From: Nocardioides panzhihuensis
GTDB taxonomy: Bacteria; Actinomycetota; Actinomycetes; Propionibacteriales; Nocardioidaceae
DNA: 64,000 nt
Direction of reading: 5' to 3'
NCBI RefSeq assembly: GCF_013408335.1
Contig: NZ_JACBZR010000001.1
Location: forward strand, 4,751,501 to 4,815,500
The translations under genes and the position numbers were made by a program. Numbering within the stretch: position 1 is the first letter of the stretch; each line of letters opens with the position of its first letter. This document shows, piece after piece, positions 1 through 9,534 of the stretch. The notes beneath the pieces are model-generated. The model had not been told where the DNA came from. It saw only the letters and a program-made list of their open reading frames with translations, and did no database searches.

Positions 1-716
1 CGAGCGCGGTCGGCCGCGGTGAACTGCGGCGCCAGCTGAGCACTCTCGACCGCCTCCTGCAGCCGCGCGGCCGCCTTGCCGGTCGGGGCGGTCAGCGCGA
101 CCCGCAACGGCGTCGAGGACTGCTCGGTGAGCAGCGCCAGCAGGCCTGCCACGGTCGTCGTCTTGCCGGTGCCGGGACCGCCGGTGAGGACCGTCGTGGA
201 CTGCCGGGCGGCGGCGAGCGCGGAGGCACGCTGCTCGGCGTACCCCTCCCCCGGGAAGAGTCGGGCCGCGGTCGCCTCCAGCAGGGCCTCGTCGGCCACC
301 GGCCGGGGCGAGGCCAGGCGGGCGAGCAGGTCGTCGCGTACCTGTCCTTCCTCGCGGTGATAGCGGTCGAGGTAGAGCAGGCCGTCCTCGACCTGCACCA
401 GGGACTGGGCCGCCAGGGGACTGTCGGCGACGGCCTCCAGCCAGCCGGCGGCGGCCGGCCACGGCAGCGTCTCCTCGGTCTCCCGCAGCGCGGCCAGGTC
501 GACGCACACCGAGCCGTGCCGGATCGCGCGGACCGCCAGCGCCACTGCCAGCCGCACCTCGTCGCGCGTCTCGCCCGCGAGCGTGGCCGCACGGGTCGCG
601 ACGTGGACGTCGGCAGCGGTCAGCACGCCCTCGCGGTTGAACGACGCGAGCAGGCCGGTCGCGGACCGGGCCAGGCGTGCGTCGAAGGGGTCCTGGGATT
701 CCCAGCGCTCGATCAT
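1..716 (-). CDS. recD: RecD, exodeoxyribonuclease V alpha subunit (partial, runs off the left edge)
   Basis: This is the N-terminal 238 codons of the 5'-3' helicase motor subunit of RecBCD, which processes double-strand DNA ends. The start ATG at 716 overlaps the recB stop in an ATGA arrangement, so translation is probably coupled. Reading gives MIERWESQDPFDARLARS at the start, an N-terminal RecB-contact region, then a Walker A motif GGPGTGKTTT near residue 175 followed by LTAPTGKAAARL, a characteristic RecD sequence. The C-terminal two thirds of the helicase lie outside the window. Family assignment is firm from the Walker A context and the recC-recB-recD order. Confidence 0.93.
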   Translation of the reverse strand, partial: MIERWESQDPFDARLARSATGLLASFNREGVLTAADVHVATRAATLAGETRDEVRLAVALAVRAIRHGSVCVDLAALRETEETLPWPAAAGWLEAVADSPLAAQSLVQVEDGLLYLDRYHREEGQVRDDLLARLASPRPVADEALLEATAARLFPGEGYAEQRASALAAARQSTTVLTGGPGTGKTTTVAGLLALLTEQSSTPLRVALTAPTGKAAARLQEAVESAQLAPQFTAADRA

Positions 717-3700
717 GCGGTCGCTCCATCCAGGAGATCGGACAGCGCGATCGCGAGGGGTGCGGGCGGCTGCCAGGTGAAGACGCCGGTCGGGATGCCG
801 TCGACGACGGGGGTGTCCGGACCGAGCATCCCGCGTACGTAGAGGTAGAGCACCCCACCGAGGTGCATCTCGGGGTCGTACCCGGGCAGACGCCAGCGCA
901 GGAAGCGGTGCACCACCGCGGAGTAGAGCAGCGCCTGCAGCGGGTAGTGGGAGTGCAGCATCGCCTCGGCCAGCTTCGGCTGGGTGTAGTCCATCGCCTC
1001 CACCCCCAGGAAGTTGGTCTTGTAGTCGACGACCACGAATCGACCGTTCGGCAGGCGCAGCACCACGTCGACCGAGCCGGTCAGATAACCCCGCAGCGAC
1101 TGGTCCCCCAGCGGCGGGGTCTCGAGCCGGTCGGCGTACGTCACCATCGGGTCGTCCGTCGGAAGATGAGCTCGCAGCAGCGGGGCGAGATCGCGCAGGC
1201 GTACGTCGGGACCCCCCGGCGCGCGCGTGTCGCCGCCCGCCAGCGGGATCTCGAAGTCGAGCTCGCGGAGCCGGTCGCGCAACGGGATCTGGGCCAACGT
1301 CAGCCCGTCGGCCACAGGGCCGAGCGGGGTGAGGTTGAGCGGCAGCATCGCGGTCGCGAGCTCTTCGGCCGAGGCCGGGACCGGCCACCAGCGCAGCTGC
1401 TCACGGGTCTTCGTGAGCAGCTCTTCGGCCAGGTCAGGGGCCTCGGGGTCGGTGTGCTCCAGGACCGCGTGGACCAGCGACCCGAAGCCGGCGCCCTTGG
1501 GCAGCTCGGCCATCGGCGAGAGGTGCTCCTCAGCCGCACCGGGCTCAACGAGGTCGGCATCCTCGGCGAGGGGCTCGTCGTCGGTGCCCTCCACCTCCGG
1601 CTCCGAGGTCGCGACCACGCCTTCGTCGACCCGGATGAGCCCGGAGTAGGACGTACGCCGCCACTCCGCGTCCACCTCACGGGTGAACGCCCGCGCGGCG
1701 AGCAGGCCGGGCGACGCTGCTCGCACCGGCGGCGCCGCTGCAGCTGGGACGGCTTCCTCGGCCACCGGACCGCCGTGGCGCGCGACATTGCTCAGCAGCG
1801 TTGCCGCGTCCTCGTCGCTCGGCACCGGAACGCTGTCCGGAACCACCGCTTGACCAGGACCTCGCCCGAACAGCAGCCGGTGGAGGCCGCCGGTGGCGGT
1901 GTTGGCCGTCGGCGCCCACCATGCGACGACCTGCGACTGCGCTCGGGTCAGCGCGACGTAGAGATCGCGCAGCTCCTCGCCGATCTCCTCGCCCTGGTGT
2001 CGGGCCAGATTCTGCGGCCACTGCGGCCCGGTCCGGGTGACGTCGATGATCCGCTGTCCGGATTCGTCGTGGAACCGAGCGACGTCGGGGTCGCGCACGA
2101 AGTAGTCGTAGGCGAAGGGCAGATAGACGATCGGGTACTGCAGGCCCTTGGAGCCGTGCACCGTCACGATCTGCACCGCGGCCGCATCGGAGTCCAGCCG
2201 CCGCGGCCGCTCGGTCGCGGCCGAACGCCGACGCTCGTCGCGGAACCAGGTCAGCAGCGCAGGCAACCCGAACGAGTCGCGGACGGCGATGTCGTGGAGC
2301 AGTTGCCCCAGATGACGTACGTCGGTCAGCAACCGCTCCCCGTCGGTGCGCCGCAGCACGCGCGCGGTCAGCCCACGCTCCTCCGCCGCCTCGATCAGGG
2401 CGGCGACACCCCGGCCACGCAGCAGCAGCGCCCAGCCACGCAGCGTGTCGGCGATGCGTGAGGTCAGCGCCTCCCCGCCCGCGTCGAGCTCGGTGGCGGT
2501 GTAGCCGAAGAAGACGCTCAGCCCGGCCGACCGCACCAGCGGCGTCCGGTGGGGCGAGTCGAGCGCTTGCAGGAGCGCGAGCCAGTCCTCACCGGCGGGA
2601 GTCAGGAAGACGTCACCGCCGCCGGCCATCACCGCCGGGATGCCGTGCTCCTGCAGCACCCGCTGCACCAGCAGCCCGTGGGAACGCACCCTGACGATGA
2701 CCGCGATGTCCCCGGCCTGCACCGGAGCGTCGCACCAGGTCGCCCCCGAACCGAGCAGCCCGGCGATGTCACCGGCGAGATCACGGGCGATGTGGTTGCG
2801 CGCGTCGCCGGCGGTGACCATCTTGCCGCGGGTGAGCTTGAAGCCGCCGCGGCCGACCCGGCGGATCCGGAACGGCGACGGGTGCGGGGCCCCGACCAGC
2901 CTGGAGCCGTCGTGATGGGCCTTCACGTCGTGGACGACGATCTCCGAGGAGCCCAACGCCGCGCCGCGCAGGACCACCTGGAGCCGCTCCACCAGCGGTG
3001 CGTCGCTGCGCCAGTTGGTGTCGAGCGTCGCCTGCGTCTCGGCGGCCCGGGCGGCAGTCAGGTAGGTGAAGACGTCACCGCCGCGGAAGGCGTAGATCGC
3101 CTGCTTCGGGTCGCCGATGAGCACCAGGGTGGCGTGGCCCTCGAAGGCCCGCGAGAGCACCTGCCACTGCACCGGGTCGGTGTCCTGGAACTCGTCGACC
3201 AGCACGATCCGCCACCGCTGGCGCATCCGCGCGCGAGCCGGAGCTGCCGGATCCTCGAGCGCGACCGCGAGCCGGGAGAGCAGGTCGTCGTAGGACATCA
3301 CACCGCGCATCTGCTTGCGCCGATCGACCTCCGCCCGAACCTCTTCGGCGAACCGCACCCGTGCGCCCGCGACCGGGTCCTCTGCCGGCGCCGGGGCCAG
3401 CACCGACTGCGGGTCCTCGACCGCGGTGCGCGCCAGTCCCAGCGCGTCGTCGCGGTCGAACGGGGGCCGCTCCCGCGCCTCGCCGAACCACTTCAGATAG
3501 AGGTCGTCGACGACCTCGACGACCAGCTCGTCGAGCGACTCGACCAGCTCGGCGCCGGCGTCGGTGTCACCAGCAACGCCCAGCGAGCGCAGCACGAGCT
3601 GACAGAACTGGTGCGTCGTCGCGATCGTGGCCCCGTCGAACGAGGCGAGGGCGTCGCGCACCCGCTCGTGGCGTACCCGGATCTCGTCTTCGGAGACGTC

Positions 3701-3997
3701 CAGGAGCAGCTCGAGATGAGCGTCGAGCGGAGTCGGCCGCCTCCCGCGGACAGCCTCCGCGAACGCTCGCTCCGCCTCGACGAGGTGGGCACGCACCCGG
3801 TCGCGCAGCTCCTGGGAGGCGGCGCGGCCGAAGGTGATCGCCAGGATCTCGTCGAGCCTCGCCTTCCCCTCGATCACGTAGCGGGTCACGAGGGCACCGA
3901 TGGTGAAGGTCTTCCCGGTGCCGGCCGATGCCTCGATCAGCATCGTGCCGGTGGGCAGCGGTCCGGTCAGGTCGAAGGGGGTGAACTGCATCATCAC
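713..3997 (-). CDS. recB: RecB, exodeoxyribonuclease V beta subunit
   Basis: This is the 1094-residue helicase-nuclease subunit of RecBCD, slightly shorter than the roughly 1180 residues of the E. coli protein. Residues 23-30 are the Walker A ASAGTGKT, 124-133 the TIATTHQFCQ motif, and 268-278 the UvrD-type motif II DEFQDTDPVQW. The C-terminal nuclease domain ends with VDYKTN at 990-995, the catalytic D and K of RecB-family nucleases. The start is GTG at 3997, overlapping the recC stop by four bases; two ATG codons follow at once, so the first residue is uncertain by one or two positions. It lies in the middle of a recC-recB-recD operon. All helicase and nuclease motifs look intact, so the complex should be active. 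Confidence 0.97.
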   Translation of the reverse strand: MMMQFTPFDLTGPLPTGTMLIEASAGTGKTFTIGALVTRYVIEGKARLDEILAITFGRAASQELRDRVRAHLVEAERAFAEAVRGRRPTPLDAHLELLLDVSEDEIRVRHERVRDALASFDGATIATTHQFCQLVLRSLGVAGDTDAGAELVESLDELVVEVVDDLYLKWFGEARERPPFDRDDALGLARTAVEDPQSVLAPAPAEDPVAGARVRFAEEVRAEVDRRKQMRGVMSYDDLLSRLAVALEDPAAPARARMRQRWRIVLVDEFQDTDPVQWQVLSRAFEGHATLVLIGDPKQAIYAFRGGDVFTYLTAARAAETQATLDTNWRSDAPLVERLQVVLRGAALGSSEIVVHDVKAHHDGSRLVGAPHPSPFRIRRVGRGGFKLTRGKMVTAGDARNHIARDLAGDIAGLLGSGATWCDAPVQAGDIAVIVRVRSHGLLVQRVLQEHGIPAVMAGGGDVFLTPAGEDWLALLQALDSPHRTPLVRSAGLSVFFGYTATELDAGGEALTSRIADTLRGWALLLRGRGVAALIEAAEERGLTARVLRRTDGERLLTDVRHLGQLLHDIAVRDSFGLPALLTWFRDERRRSAATERPRRLDSDAAAVQIVTVHGSKGLQYPIVYLPFAYDYFVRDPDVARFHDESGQRIIDVTRTGPQWPQNLARHQGEEIGEELRDLYVALTRAQSQVVAWWAPTANTATGGLHRLLFGRGPGQAVVPDSVPVPSDEDAATLLSNVARHGGPVAEEAVPAAAAPPVRAASPGLLAARAFTREVDAEWRRTSYSGLIRVDEGVVATSEPEVEGTDDEPLAEDADLVEPGAAEEHLSPMAELPKGAGFGSLVHAVLEHTDPEAPDLAEELLTKTREQLRWWPVPASAEELATAMLPLNLTPLGPVADGLTLAQIPLRDRLRELDFEIPLAGGDTRAPGGPDVRLRDLAPLLRAHLPTDDPMVTYADRLETPPLGDQSLRGYLTGSVDVVLRLPNGRFVVVDYKTNFLGVEAMDYTQPKLAEAMLHSHYPLQALLYSAVVHRFLRWRLPGYDPEMHLGGVLYLYVRGMLGPDTPVVDGIPTGVFTWQPPAPLAIALSDLLDGATA

Positions 3998-6900
3998 CAG
4001 CTCCCCTGCTCCGCATTGAGCAACGGCGACCAGACCCGCATCGAGAGCGCGCCGAAGCGGGACGTCTCTCCGTCGAACTCCTCGCCGGGCTCCGGAGGAT
4101 CGCCAAGTCCGGGGATCGCGGACTTCGCGCCCCAGGCTCGCACCTGCTCCACGTCGGACTCCTCACCCTCGTAGCGGCTGTCGTTCCACTCCCAGCCGGC
4201 CTTGTAGAGCGCGTCGTCGATGCCGGCCTGGGTCCGTCGCTGGCGCGCGTAGGCGAACGAGGTCTTCAGCGGCAACGGCACCGGTGCGGTCAGCCCTCGG
4301 TCGCGCAGTCGCACCAGATCACGGAGCATGTCGATCGCGGTGTGGTCGAGCGGGCCGAGCTGGGAGAGCCCGAACGGCGTACGCGACCTGGAGTTCGCCG
4401 GACGCCCCAGCGTCCAGGCGCTCCAGGGCCGGTCCTCGTCGGCGGCGGCCAGCGCGACCAGCTGCACCCACGACTCGATCCGCTGCCTGGCGCCCAGACG
4501 GGAGTACGTGACCGGGGCGAGCCGGTCACCGAAGACCTGGGGGACGGTGCCGGTCAGCCGTCTTCCGTCGCCGAGGTCGACCTCGACGTCGACGGCCCGC
4601 GCCTGTCCCGTGGAGATGCCGGCGTGGCGCACCCGAAGCGCCTCGGCCGCGATCGGCTTCGCCTTGGTGATCACGTCGGTGAGGATGCGCCAGCCGAGCC
4701 ACTTCGGCGGAAGTACGCCGCGGCGCCACTCCTGCTGGGTCGCCTGCTCCTCCGACATCCCGGCGAGCAGGTCGTGAAGCAGCCGGTCGCCCACCGACCA
4801 CTGGCCCAGTCCGTCGAGCTCGACCGGCAGCGCGTCGGAGAGCGGGTCGTCGTCACGCGGGAGCGCCAGGTCCAAGCGGTCGCGGAAGAACGCGCGCACC
4901 GGCGCGCGGTAGAAGCCCAACAGCTCCTCGAGCGTCACGTCCCCGGTCTGCTGTGGCGCCAACGGGGCGGGCAGGAGGTCGGGCGGCTCGACGCGGTCGG
5001 AGAGCGCGGCGATGGCACCGGCCGCGGCGGCCTTGTCGAAGGAGAAGGAGTGACCCGTCACCAGCGCCCCGGGGGTGAGGTTGCGCTGGTCGAACAGCTG
5101 CAGCGGATGCCTGATCGTCACCGCCTCCGAGACCGGCTTCCCGTCTGCGGTGACCGCGGTCGCGTCCAGCGTGTCCAGCAGCTCTCCCAGGGGGACGGCG
5201 GGCGGCCGTGGCTGGCCGGAGTACTCGTTGGCGCCCGTGTACGTCACCACCAGCGTCTCGGTCGCTGCCAGCAGCGCGTCGAGGAACAGCTGCCGGTCCT
5301 CGCTGCGCGGGTCGCGCTCTCCGGTCTGCGGGTCACGCGCCAGCAGGTCGTCGCCGTCGGTGATCCCGACCCTCGGGAACACCCCGTCGTCGATGCCGAG
5401 CAGGCACACCACCCGGTGGGGCACCGACCGCATCGGCACCAGCGTGGAGACGGTCAGCGTCCCGGTGCGGAAGTTGGCACGCGTCGCACGTCCGGCCAGC
5501 CGCGCCCCCAGCAGCGCCCGCACGTCGGGCAGTCGCAGCTCTTCGACCTTCTGGCCTGCGGCGGCGTCGCGAACTCGGGACAGCTCTCGCGTCACCTGAC
5601 CCGACTGCCATTCGTCGTTGGTCGAGACCGACGTCAGTGCGGCGACGCCTTCCTCGATCACCTTCAGCCAGTGCGCCAGCGGATGCACCCCGGCCAGCTC
5701 ATCGGTCACGTCCTTCAGCCGGTCGACGAGCTCGGCGAACTTCCCGGCCAGCTCGACCGACCCGCTCCCCACGTCGTCGAGCGGCAGCGTCGTGTCGAGC
5801 CAGGTCGCGGAGTCCTCGGACATCGCCACCCCGGTGAGGATCCGGTCCATCCCGAAGCGCCAGGTGTTGGCGACGTACGTCTCCAGCCCAAAGGGCTCGC
5901 GGTGCTCCGCGTCGAAACCCCATCTGATCCCGGCGTCCTTGGCCCAGTCCTCGAGCTGCTCCAGGGCGTCGTCGTTGAGCCCGAACCGGCGCCGCACCGG
6001 ATCGAGATGAGCGAGATCGAGTACGTCGCTCACCCCCGCCCGGCCGCCGGCCAGTTCGAGCAGCCTGGTGGCCACCTCCAGGAGCGGGTTCGTACGCGTC
6101 AACGACCGGTCCGCCAGCTTGACCCGCAGCCTGTGGCCGGGGTGTCCGGTCTCGCCGGTCATCTCGCCGAGCCCGAACCCGGCCTCGATCAGCGGCGCGA
6201 AGGTCTCGATGTCGGGGCACATCACGAGCACGTCCCGCGGCTCCAGCGTCGGATCGTCCTCCAGCAGTCCCAGAAGCACCTCCCGGAGCACCTCCACCTG
6301 CCGCTCGCCGCCGTGGCAGGCGTGCACCTGGATCGAGCGGTCACCGGGCTCGAGCACCCGTTGGGCGGCTTCTCCGACCGTGTTGCCCCGGATGTCGTCC
6401 TGCAACCACCCCAACAGCCCCGACCCCCGGTGGTCGAGCTTGTCGAGACCATCCTTGGAGATCGCATCGACGGAGAACTCGTTCAACGATCGCTGCAGCT
6501 CCCGCGTATCCCGCCCCAGCGTGGCCAGCAGCGGATGCCCGACCGCATCGTGCGACCGATCCGCCGTCCGCGCGGCCGTCCCGTTCAGCCCGGCGAGCGC
6601 CTCCCACAGCGCCTCGGACGGATGCGGCAACCACAGGTGCACATCCCGGTGCTCCCCCAGCGCCGCGACGAGCTCGATGTCCGTCACCGAGAGCCGAGTG
6701 TGCCCGAACAGCGAGACCCGCTCCGGAAGCTCGAACTCCCCTGGCGCCTGCTTCAGCCGCGCGACCGTCTGCGCCTGCCGCTCCACCGGCGTCGGCCCAC
6801 CGACCAGCTCGGCAACGGCCCGCCACAACGGCGGCTGCCACGCCAGGTCCTCGGCGATCTCGGACCCGAGCCCGTCCGTGTCCCGCCCCGCACTCCAGTC

Positions 6901-7401
6901 GGCGACCACCGCCGGCCGCTGGTCCGCGTACGCAGCGAACAGCTGCGCCAGCCGCCGGGCCAGCGCCAGCCGCCGCCCCCGCCGACGTACACCTTCTTCT
7001 GTCGTGTCCCCGTGGCCAAGGTGCACCGCGAGCGACCTGGCCCAGGGCTCGTCCAGCGACGCGTCGATCGCCGCCAGCACCGGCCACGTCAGCGACTCAG
7101 GCGCCCAGGGATCCTCATCCCCCGTGCCCGCGACCTCTGCGAACAGCGACCACGGAGACCGGAAGTCGACCCCGGCACAGATCCCGTCCGCACGCCCTGC
7201 CGCAGCCCCCAACCGATGCGAGAGCCGCTGCGACAACCACCGCTCCACTCCTCGCGCCGGCACCACCACGACCTCGGTCGCGAACGGATCCCCTGACGGC
7301 ACCGACAGCAGCTCGCCGAGCGAGTCGGCGAGCAGATCGGTCCGCGGCGCGCGGTGCAGATGTACGACCACAGACCGCAACCTATCGGGACGCACCGACA
7401 C
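3994..7401 (-). CDS. recC: RecC, exodeoxyribonuclease V gamma subunit
   Basis: This 1135-residue protein is the non-catalytic subunit that recognises Chi and splits the DNA strands in RecBCD. Its N-terminus (LHRAPRTDLLADSLGELL, then a VVVPARGVERWLSQRLS segment near residues 45-65) is typical of RecC, as is an inactive helicase-like fold without a good Walker A. It is the first gene of the overlapping recC-recB-recD set; its TGA overlaps the recB GTG. A small secreted-protein gene ends 18 bp upstream on the same strand, so transcription may begin further upstream. Residues encoded at 6432-6450 (GLDKLD) coincide with a dispersed repeat motif found elsewhere in the window. Confidence 0.95.
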   Translation of the reverse strand: MSVRPDRLRSVVVHLHRAPRTDLLADSLGELLSVPSGDPFATEVVVVPARGVERWLSQRLSHRLGAAAGRADGICAGVDFRSPWSLFAEVAGTGDEDPWAPESLTWPVLAAIDASLDEPWARSLAVHLGHGDTTEEGVRRRGRRLALARRLAQLFAAYADQRPAVVADWSAGRDTDGLGSEIAEDLAWQPPLWRAVAELVGGPTPVERQAQTVARLKQAPGEFELPERVSLFGHTRLSVTDIELVAALGEHRDVHLWLPHPSEALWEALAGLNGTAARTADRSHDAVGHPLLATLGRDTRELQRSLNEFSVDAISKDGLDKLDHRGSGLLGWLQDDIRGNTVGEAAQRVLEPGDRSIQVHACHGGERQVEVLREVLLGLLEDDPTLEPRDVLVMCPDIETFAPLIEAGFGLGEMTGETGHPGHRLRVKLADRSLTRTNPLLEVATRLLELAGGRAGVSDVLDLAHLDPVRRRFGLNDDALEQLEDWAKDAGIRWGFDAEHREPFGLETYVANTWRFGMDRILTGVAMSEDSATWLDTTLPLDDVGSGSVELAGKFAELVDRLKDVTDELAGVHPLAHWLKVIEEGVAALTSVSTNDEWQSGQVTRELSRVRDAAAGQKVEELRLPDVRALLGARLAGRATRANFRTGTLTVSTLVPMRSVPHRVVCLLGIDDGVFPRVGITDGDDLLARDPQTGERDPRSEDRQLFLDALLAATETLVVTYTGANEYSGQPRPPAVPLGELLDTLDATAVTADGKPVSEAVTIRHPLQLFDQRNLTPGALVTGHSFSFDKAAAAGAIAALSDRVEPPDLLPAPLAPQQTGDVTLEELLGFYRAPVRAFFRDRLDLALPRDDDPLSDALPVELDGLGQWSVGDRLLHDLLAGMSEEQATQQEWRRGVLPPKWLGWRILTDVITKAKPIAAEALRVRHAGISTGQARAVDVEVDLGDGRRLTGTVPQVFGDRLAPVTYSRLGARQRIESWVQLVALAAADEDRPWSAWTLGRPANSRSRTPFGLSQLGPLDHTAIDMLRDLVRLRDRGLTAPVPLPLKTSFAYARQRRTQAGIDDALYKAGWEWNDSRYEGEESDVEQVRAWGAKSAIPGLGDPPEPGEEFDGETSRFGALSMRVWSPLLNAEQGSW

Positions 7402-7419
7402 AGATGCGGACCCGTCAGG

Positions 7420-8145
7420 TCACCAGTACTTGACGCACGGCCTGAACGTCGGTGACCACGAGTCCGACGACGAGGCGGTCGGGTAGATCACCATCGAGAC
7501 CACCGCCGACTGGCACAGTCGGATCCGCTTCTCGTCCCCCCGGAGATTCCTGGAGAACGCTGGAGGGTTGTGGGTGATGGATCCCTTGTTCGCGTAGCGG
7601 ATGGTCGTGTCCGTGTTCTTCTGGTCATAGGCCGAGCTTCGGCCATAGGTCGCCGAACGGTGCGCCCGCTCCTCTCGGCCGCACCTCGGACTGGCCCCGA
7701 CGCTCACACCCCAGGGGAATCCCACCGAGACCGAAAGGTTGCCGTTGCAGGAGTGGTCGCTCCATCGCTGGGTCACGCTGAGCTTGGCGATGCTCCGTCT
7801 GGGCTTCTTGGCCGAACACGGCCCGGCGTAGGTGTAGACACGCACCCGCGGGTTGGTCACCTTCCGGTTGACGTAGACCACCAGCGTGGAGATCCCGTAG
7901 TTCGCCGCAACCTTCCGCTGGAACAGCATCGTGCCCGAAAGGGTCACTCGGACACATCGATTCGCGACCGTCTTGGACTGGCTCGTGGTGAAGCTTCGGG
8001 AGTAGGTCGTCGCGGCCTCAGCCGACTGAGCCCCGATCATCGGGGCCGCGACCGCCACGAGTGCGATGATCAATCCGGCCGCGAAGATCACCACCCGACG
8101 ATGCCGACTTGTCTCCGCGACTGGGTCGAATGATCTCTCGGTCAT
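7420..8145 (-). CDS. Secreted cysteine-containing protein of unknown function
   Basis: I do not recognise this 241-residue protein. It has a positively charged N-terminus, a hydrophobic segment (residues about 18-40) and an Ala-rich end (SAEAATTY) that fits signal peptidase I cleavage near residue 45. The mature part has six or so spread cysteines (contexts NRCVRV, GPCSAK, HSCNGN, PRCGRE, RLCQSA, RPCVKY), compatible with disulphide bonds outside the cell. No enzyme motif is visible. It ends 18 bp before recC but functional linkage is unlikely; it fits better with the lipoprotein genes upstream on the same strand. The 185 bp between it and the broken lipoprotein gene could hold its promoter. 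Confidence 0.75.
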   Translation of the reverse strand: MTERSFDPVAETSRHRRVVIFAAGLIIALVAVAAPMIGAQSAEAATTYSRSFTTSQSKTVANRCVRVTLSGTMLFQRKVAANYGISTLVVYVNRKVTNPRVRVYTYAGPCSAKKPRRSIAKLSVTQRWSDHSCNGNLSVSVGFPWGVSVGASPRCGREERAHRSATYGRSSAYDQKNTDTTIRYANKGSITHNPPAFSRNLRGDEKRIRLCQSAVVSMVIYPTASSSDSWSPTFRPCVKYW

Positions 8146-8330
8146 GTGCGGGTCCTTCGGTCGAAGATGGCCTCACATCGGCCGGCGACCGACGTGGCGC
8201 CACGGTATTGACCCTCGGACCTATCCCGGACCCGTACCTTTCCCGTACTTCCGAGGATGCAGATACTCCATGCCGCCACCCGAGCCTGGAATCACTCGAC
8301 GCAGACCCACGTCTCTGTGGCGTACCTTGA

Positions 8331-8911
8331 TCAACCCTCGAACTTGAACGACGGCATCACTTGGTTGACCAACTCGTCGATCTGCTTCGGGCTTGCCATG
8401 TCGTTGATGAAGGTCCACGTCACAGTCACACTGGACCCGTCGACGACTGCCCCGTAAGTGTCGATGTGTTCGTGTCGTTTCCTTCTCGGACGTGGAAGAA
8501 CCTGACGCCACCGAACTCGACGTCGCGCAGGCGCCTCGCGCCCGGTTGCTTCATCACACTCGCGGCCAGTGTCTGCGTGTCTTCCGAAAACGTTATATCC
8601 GCATCCAAGAGCCCAAAACCCGGTGAGTAGCCGAGATCATCCTCGGGCGCGCTGATGAGGATCCTCGACTCCCCCTGCTCGACCTCCCAACCAGCAGGAG
8701 CCGTGAATCGAGCACCGTTCACCTCCGCCAGTTGCGATGCTGATGATGACTCGGTGCTCGTCGCGGAACCCTTGGCGGCCGCTGACGGCGAAGCCACGTC
8801 ACCCGAACCGCCTCCGGAACCTCCACAGGCCCCGACAGCGACGGCGAGGACCATCGATCCTGCAACGATCATGAATTGTCGGGCGGCACGGCCCATCCGA
8901 GATGACGACAC
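8331..8911 (-). pseudogene. Frameshifted lipoprotein, third member of a tandem family
   Basis: The start ATG at 8911 gives a lipoprotein signal peptide (VAVGACGGSGGG, lipobox GAC) and then the same fold region as the two neighbouring paralogs, including VNGARFTAPAGWEVE and GVRFFHVREGNDTN. The open frame then stops at 8426 after an unrelated tail. In the next frame the sequence continues as IDTYGAVVDG, then VTVTWTFIND and NQVMPSFKFEG, ending with TGA at 8331-8333, matching the conserved C-terminus of the paralogs. Loss of one base between 8463 and 8470 explains everything and restores a length equal to the 199-residue paralog. It is either a recent pseudogene, a phase-variable copy or a sequencing error; the site has no obvious homopolymer. 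Confidence 0.85.
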
Positions 8912-8927
8912 CTTCAGAGGCTCCCGC

Positions 8928-9518
8928 TCAGCCCTCGAACTTGAACGTCGGCATCACCTGGTTGATCCACCCGTCGATCTGCTCGCGGGTGGCCAACTCG
9001 GCGTTGAATCCCCATGCGACGGTGACTTCAGAGCCATTGATGACGGTGCCGTACGTGTCGAGCGAGTCGATGCCGCCATGAAGTTCACGGAGGTGGAAGA
9101 ACGACTGTCCCCCGAACTCGACGTCAGGAAGCCGCTTCGCGTCGCCCCCAGCCACATTTGCTCGACCCATCGCAAGTTCTTCCGTGTCCGAAGCGAGGGT
9201 TATATCCGCGTTGAAAACCCCGGTTCCGTACGACGTACCCGACTCGTCTTCGGGAACGGAGATAGTTGCTCGCTGCGTGCCGCCGCCGCCCACAGACCAA
9301 TCCGCCGGCACCCGTAGTTGGGCGCCGTTCACTTCGACGACCCGCGAAGCAGCCGTCGGCGACGCATCCGCACTGGCCTGGGCAGAAGGAGGGGTCGAGG
9401 AGCGCGGCGAGCCAGACGGTCCCTCTGCGCCCCCACACCCGACCAGAGCAGCAGTGGTCATCGCCGACACAATGACGGCCGCAAATCGCGCGGCGTGGCT
9501 TGTCCGAGGTGTGGTCAC
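8928..9518 (-). CDS. Lipoprotein, tandem paralog 2 (LpqN-like appearance)
   Basis: This 196-residue protein has an N-terminal lipoprotein signal (AALVGCGGAEG, lipobox VGC) followed by a Ser/Pro/Ala-rich tether (about residues 30-55) and a single compact domain. The domain begins VVEVNGAQLRVPADWSV and ends INQVMPTFKFEG. The layout of a tethered domain that starts with a strand and PxGW-like turn resembles actinobacterial LpqN/PsbP-like lipoproteins; this is my inference from pattern, not a proven match. It should be anchored on the outer face of the cell membrane. It shares its C-terminal motif nearly word for word with both neighbours, so the three genes arose by tandem duplication. Confidence 0.85.
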   Translation of the reverse strand: MTTPRTSHAARFAAVIVSAMTTAALVGCGGAEGPSGSPRSSTPPSAQASADASPTAASRVVEVNGAQLRVPADWSVGGGGTQRATISVPEDESGTSYGTGVFNADITLASDTEELAMGRANVAGGDAKRLPDVEFGGQSFFHLRELHGGIDSLDTYGTVINGSEVTVAWGFNAELATREQIDGWINQVMPTFKFEG

Positions 9519-9534
9519 GTTCCAACGACCTCGC

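Noticed and set aside
677..2461. Long open frame on the plus strand opposite recB
   Set aside because: It lacks any recognisable domain, is Arg/Gly/Gln-rich as expected for an antisense frame in GC-rich DNA, and overlaps firm recB motifs.
4342..7296. 984-codon open frame opposite recC
   Set aside because: Composition is typical of an antisense shadow of a high-GC gene; RecC on the other strand is well supported.
8426..8468. Natural C-terminus STLTGQSSTGPV of the third lipoprotein
   Set aside because: The conserved family ending continues in the next frame, so this tail results from the frameshift.
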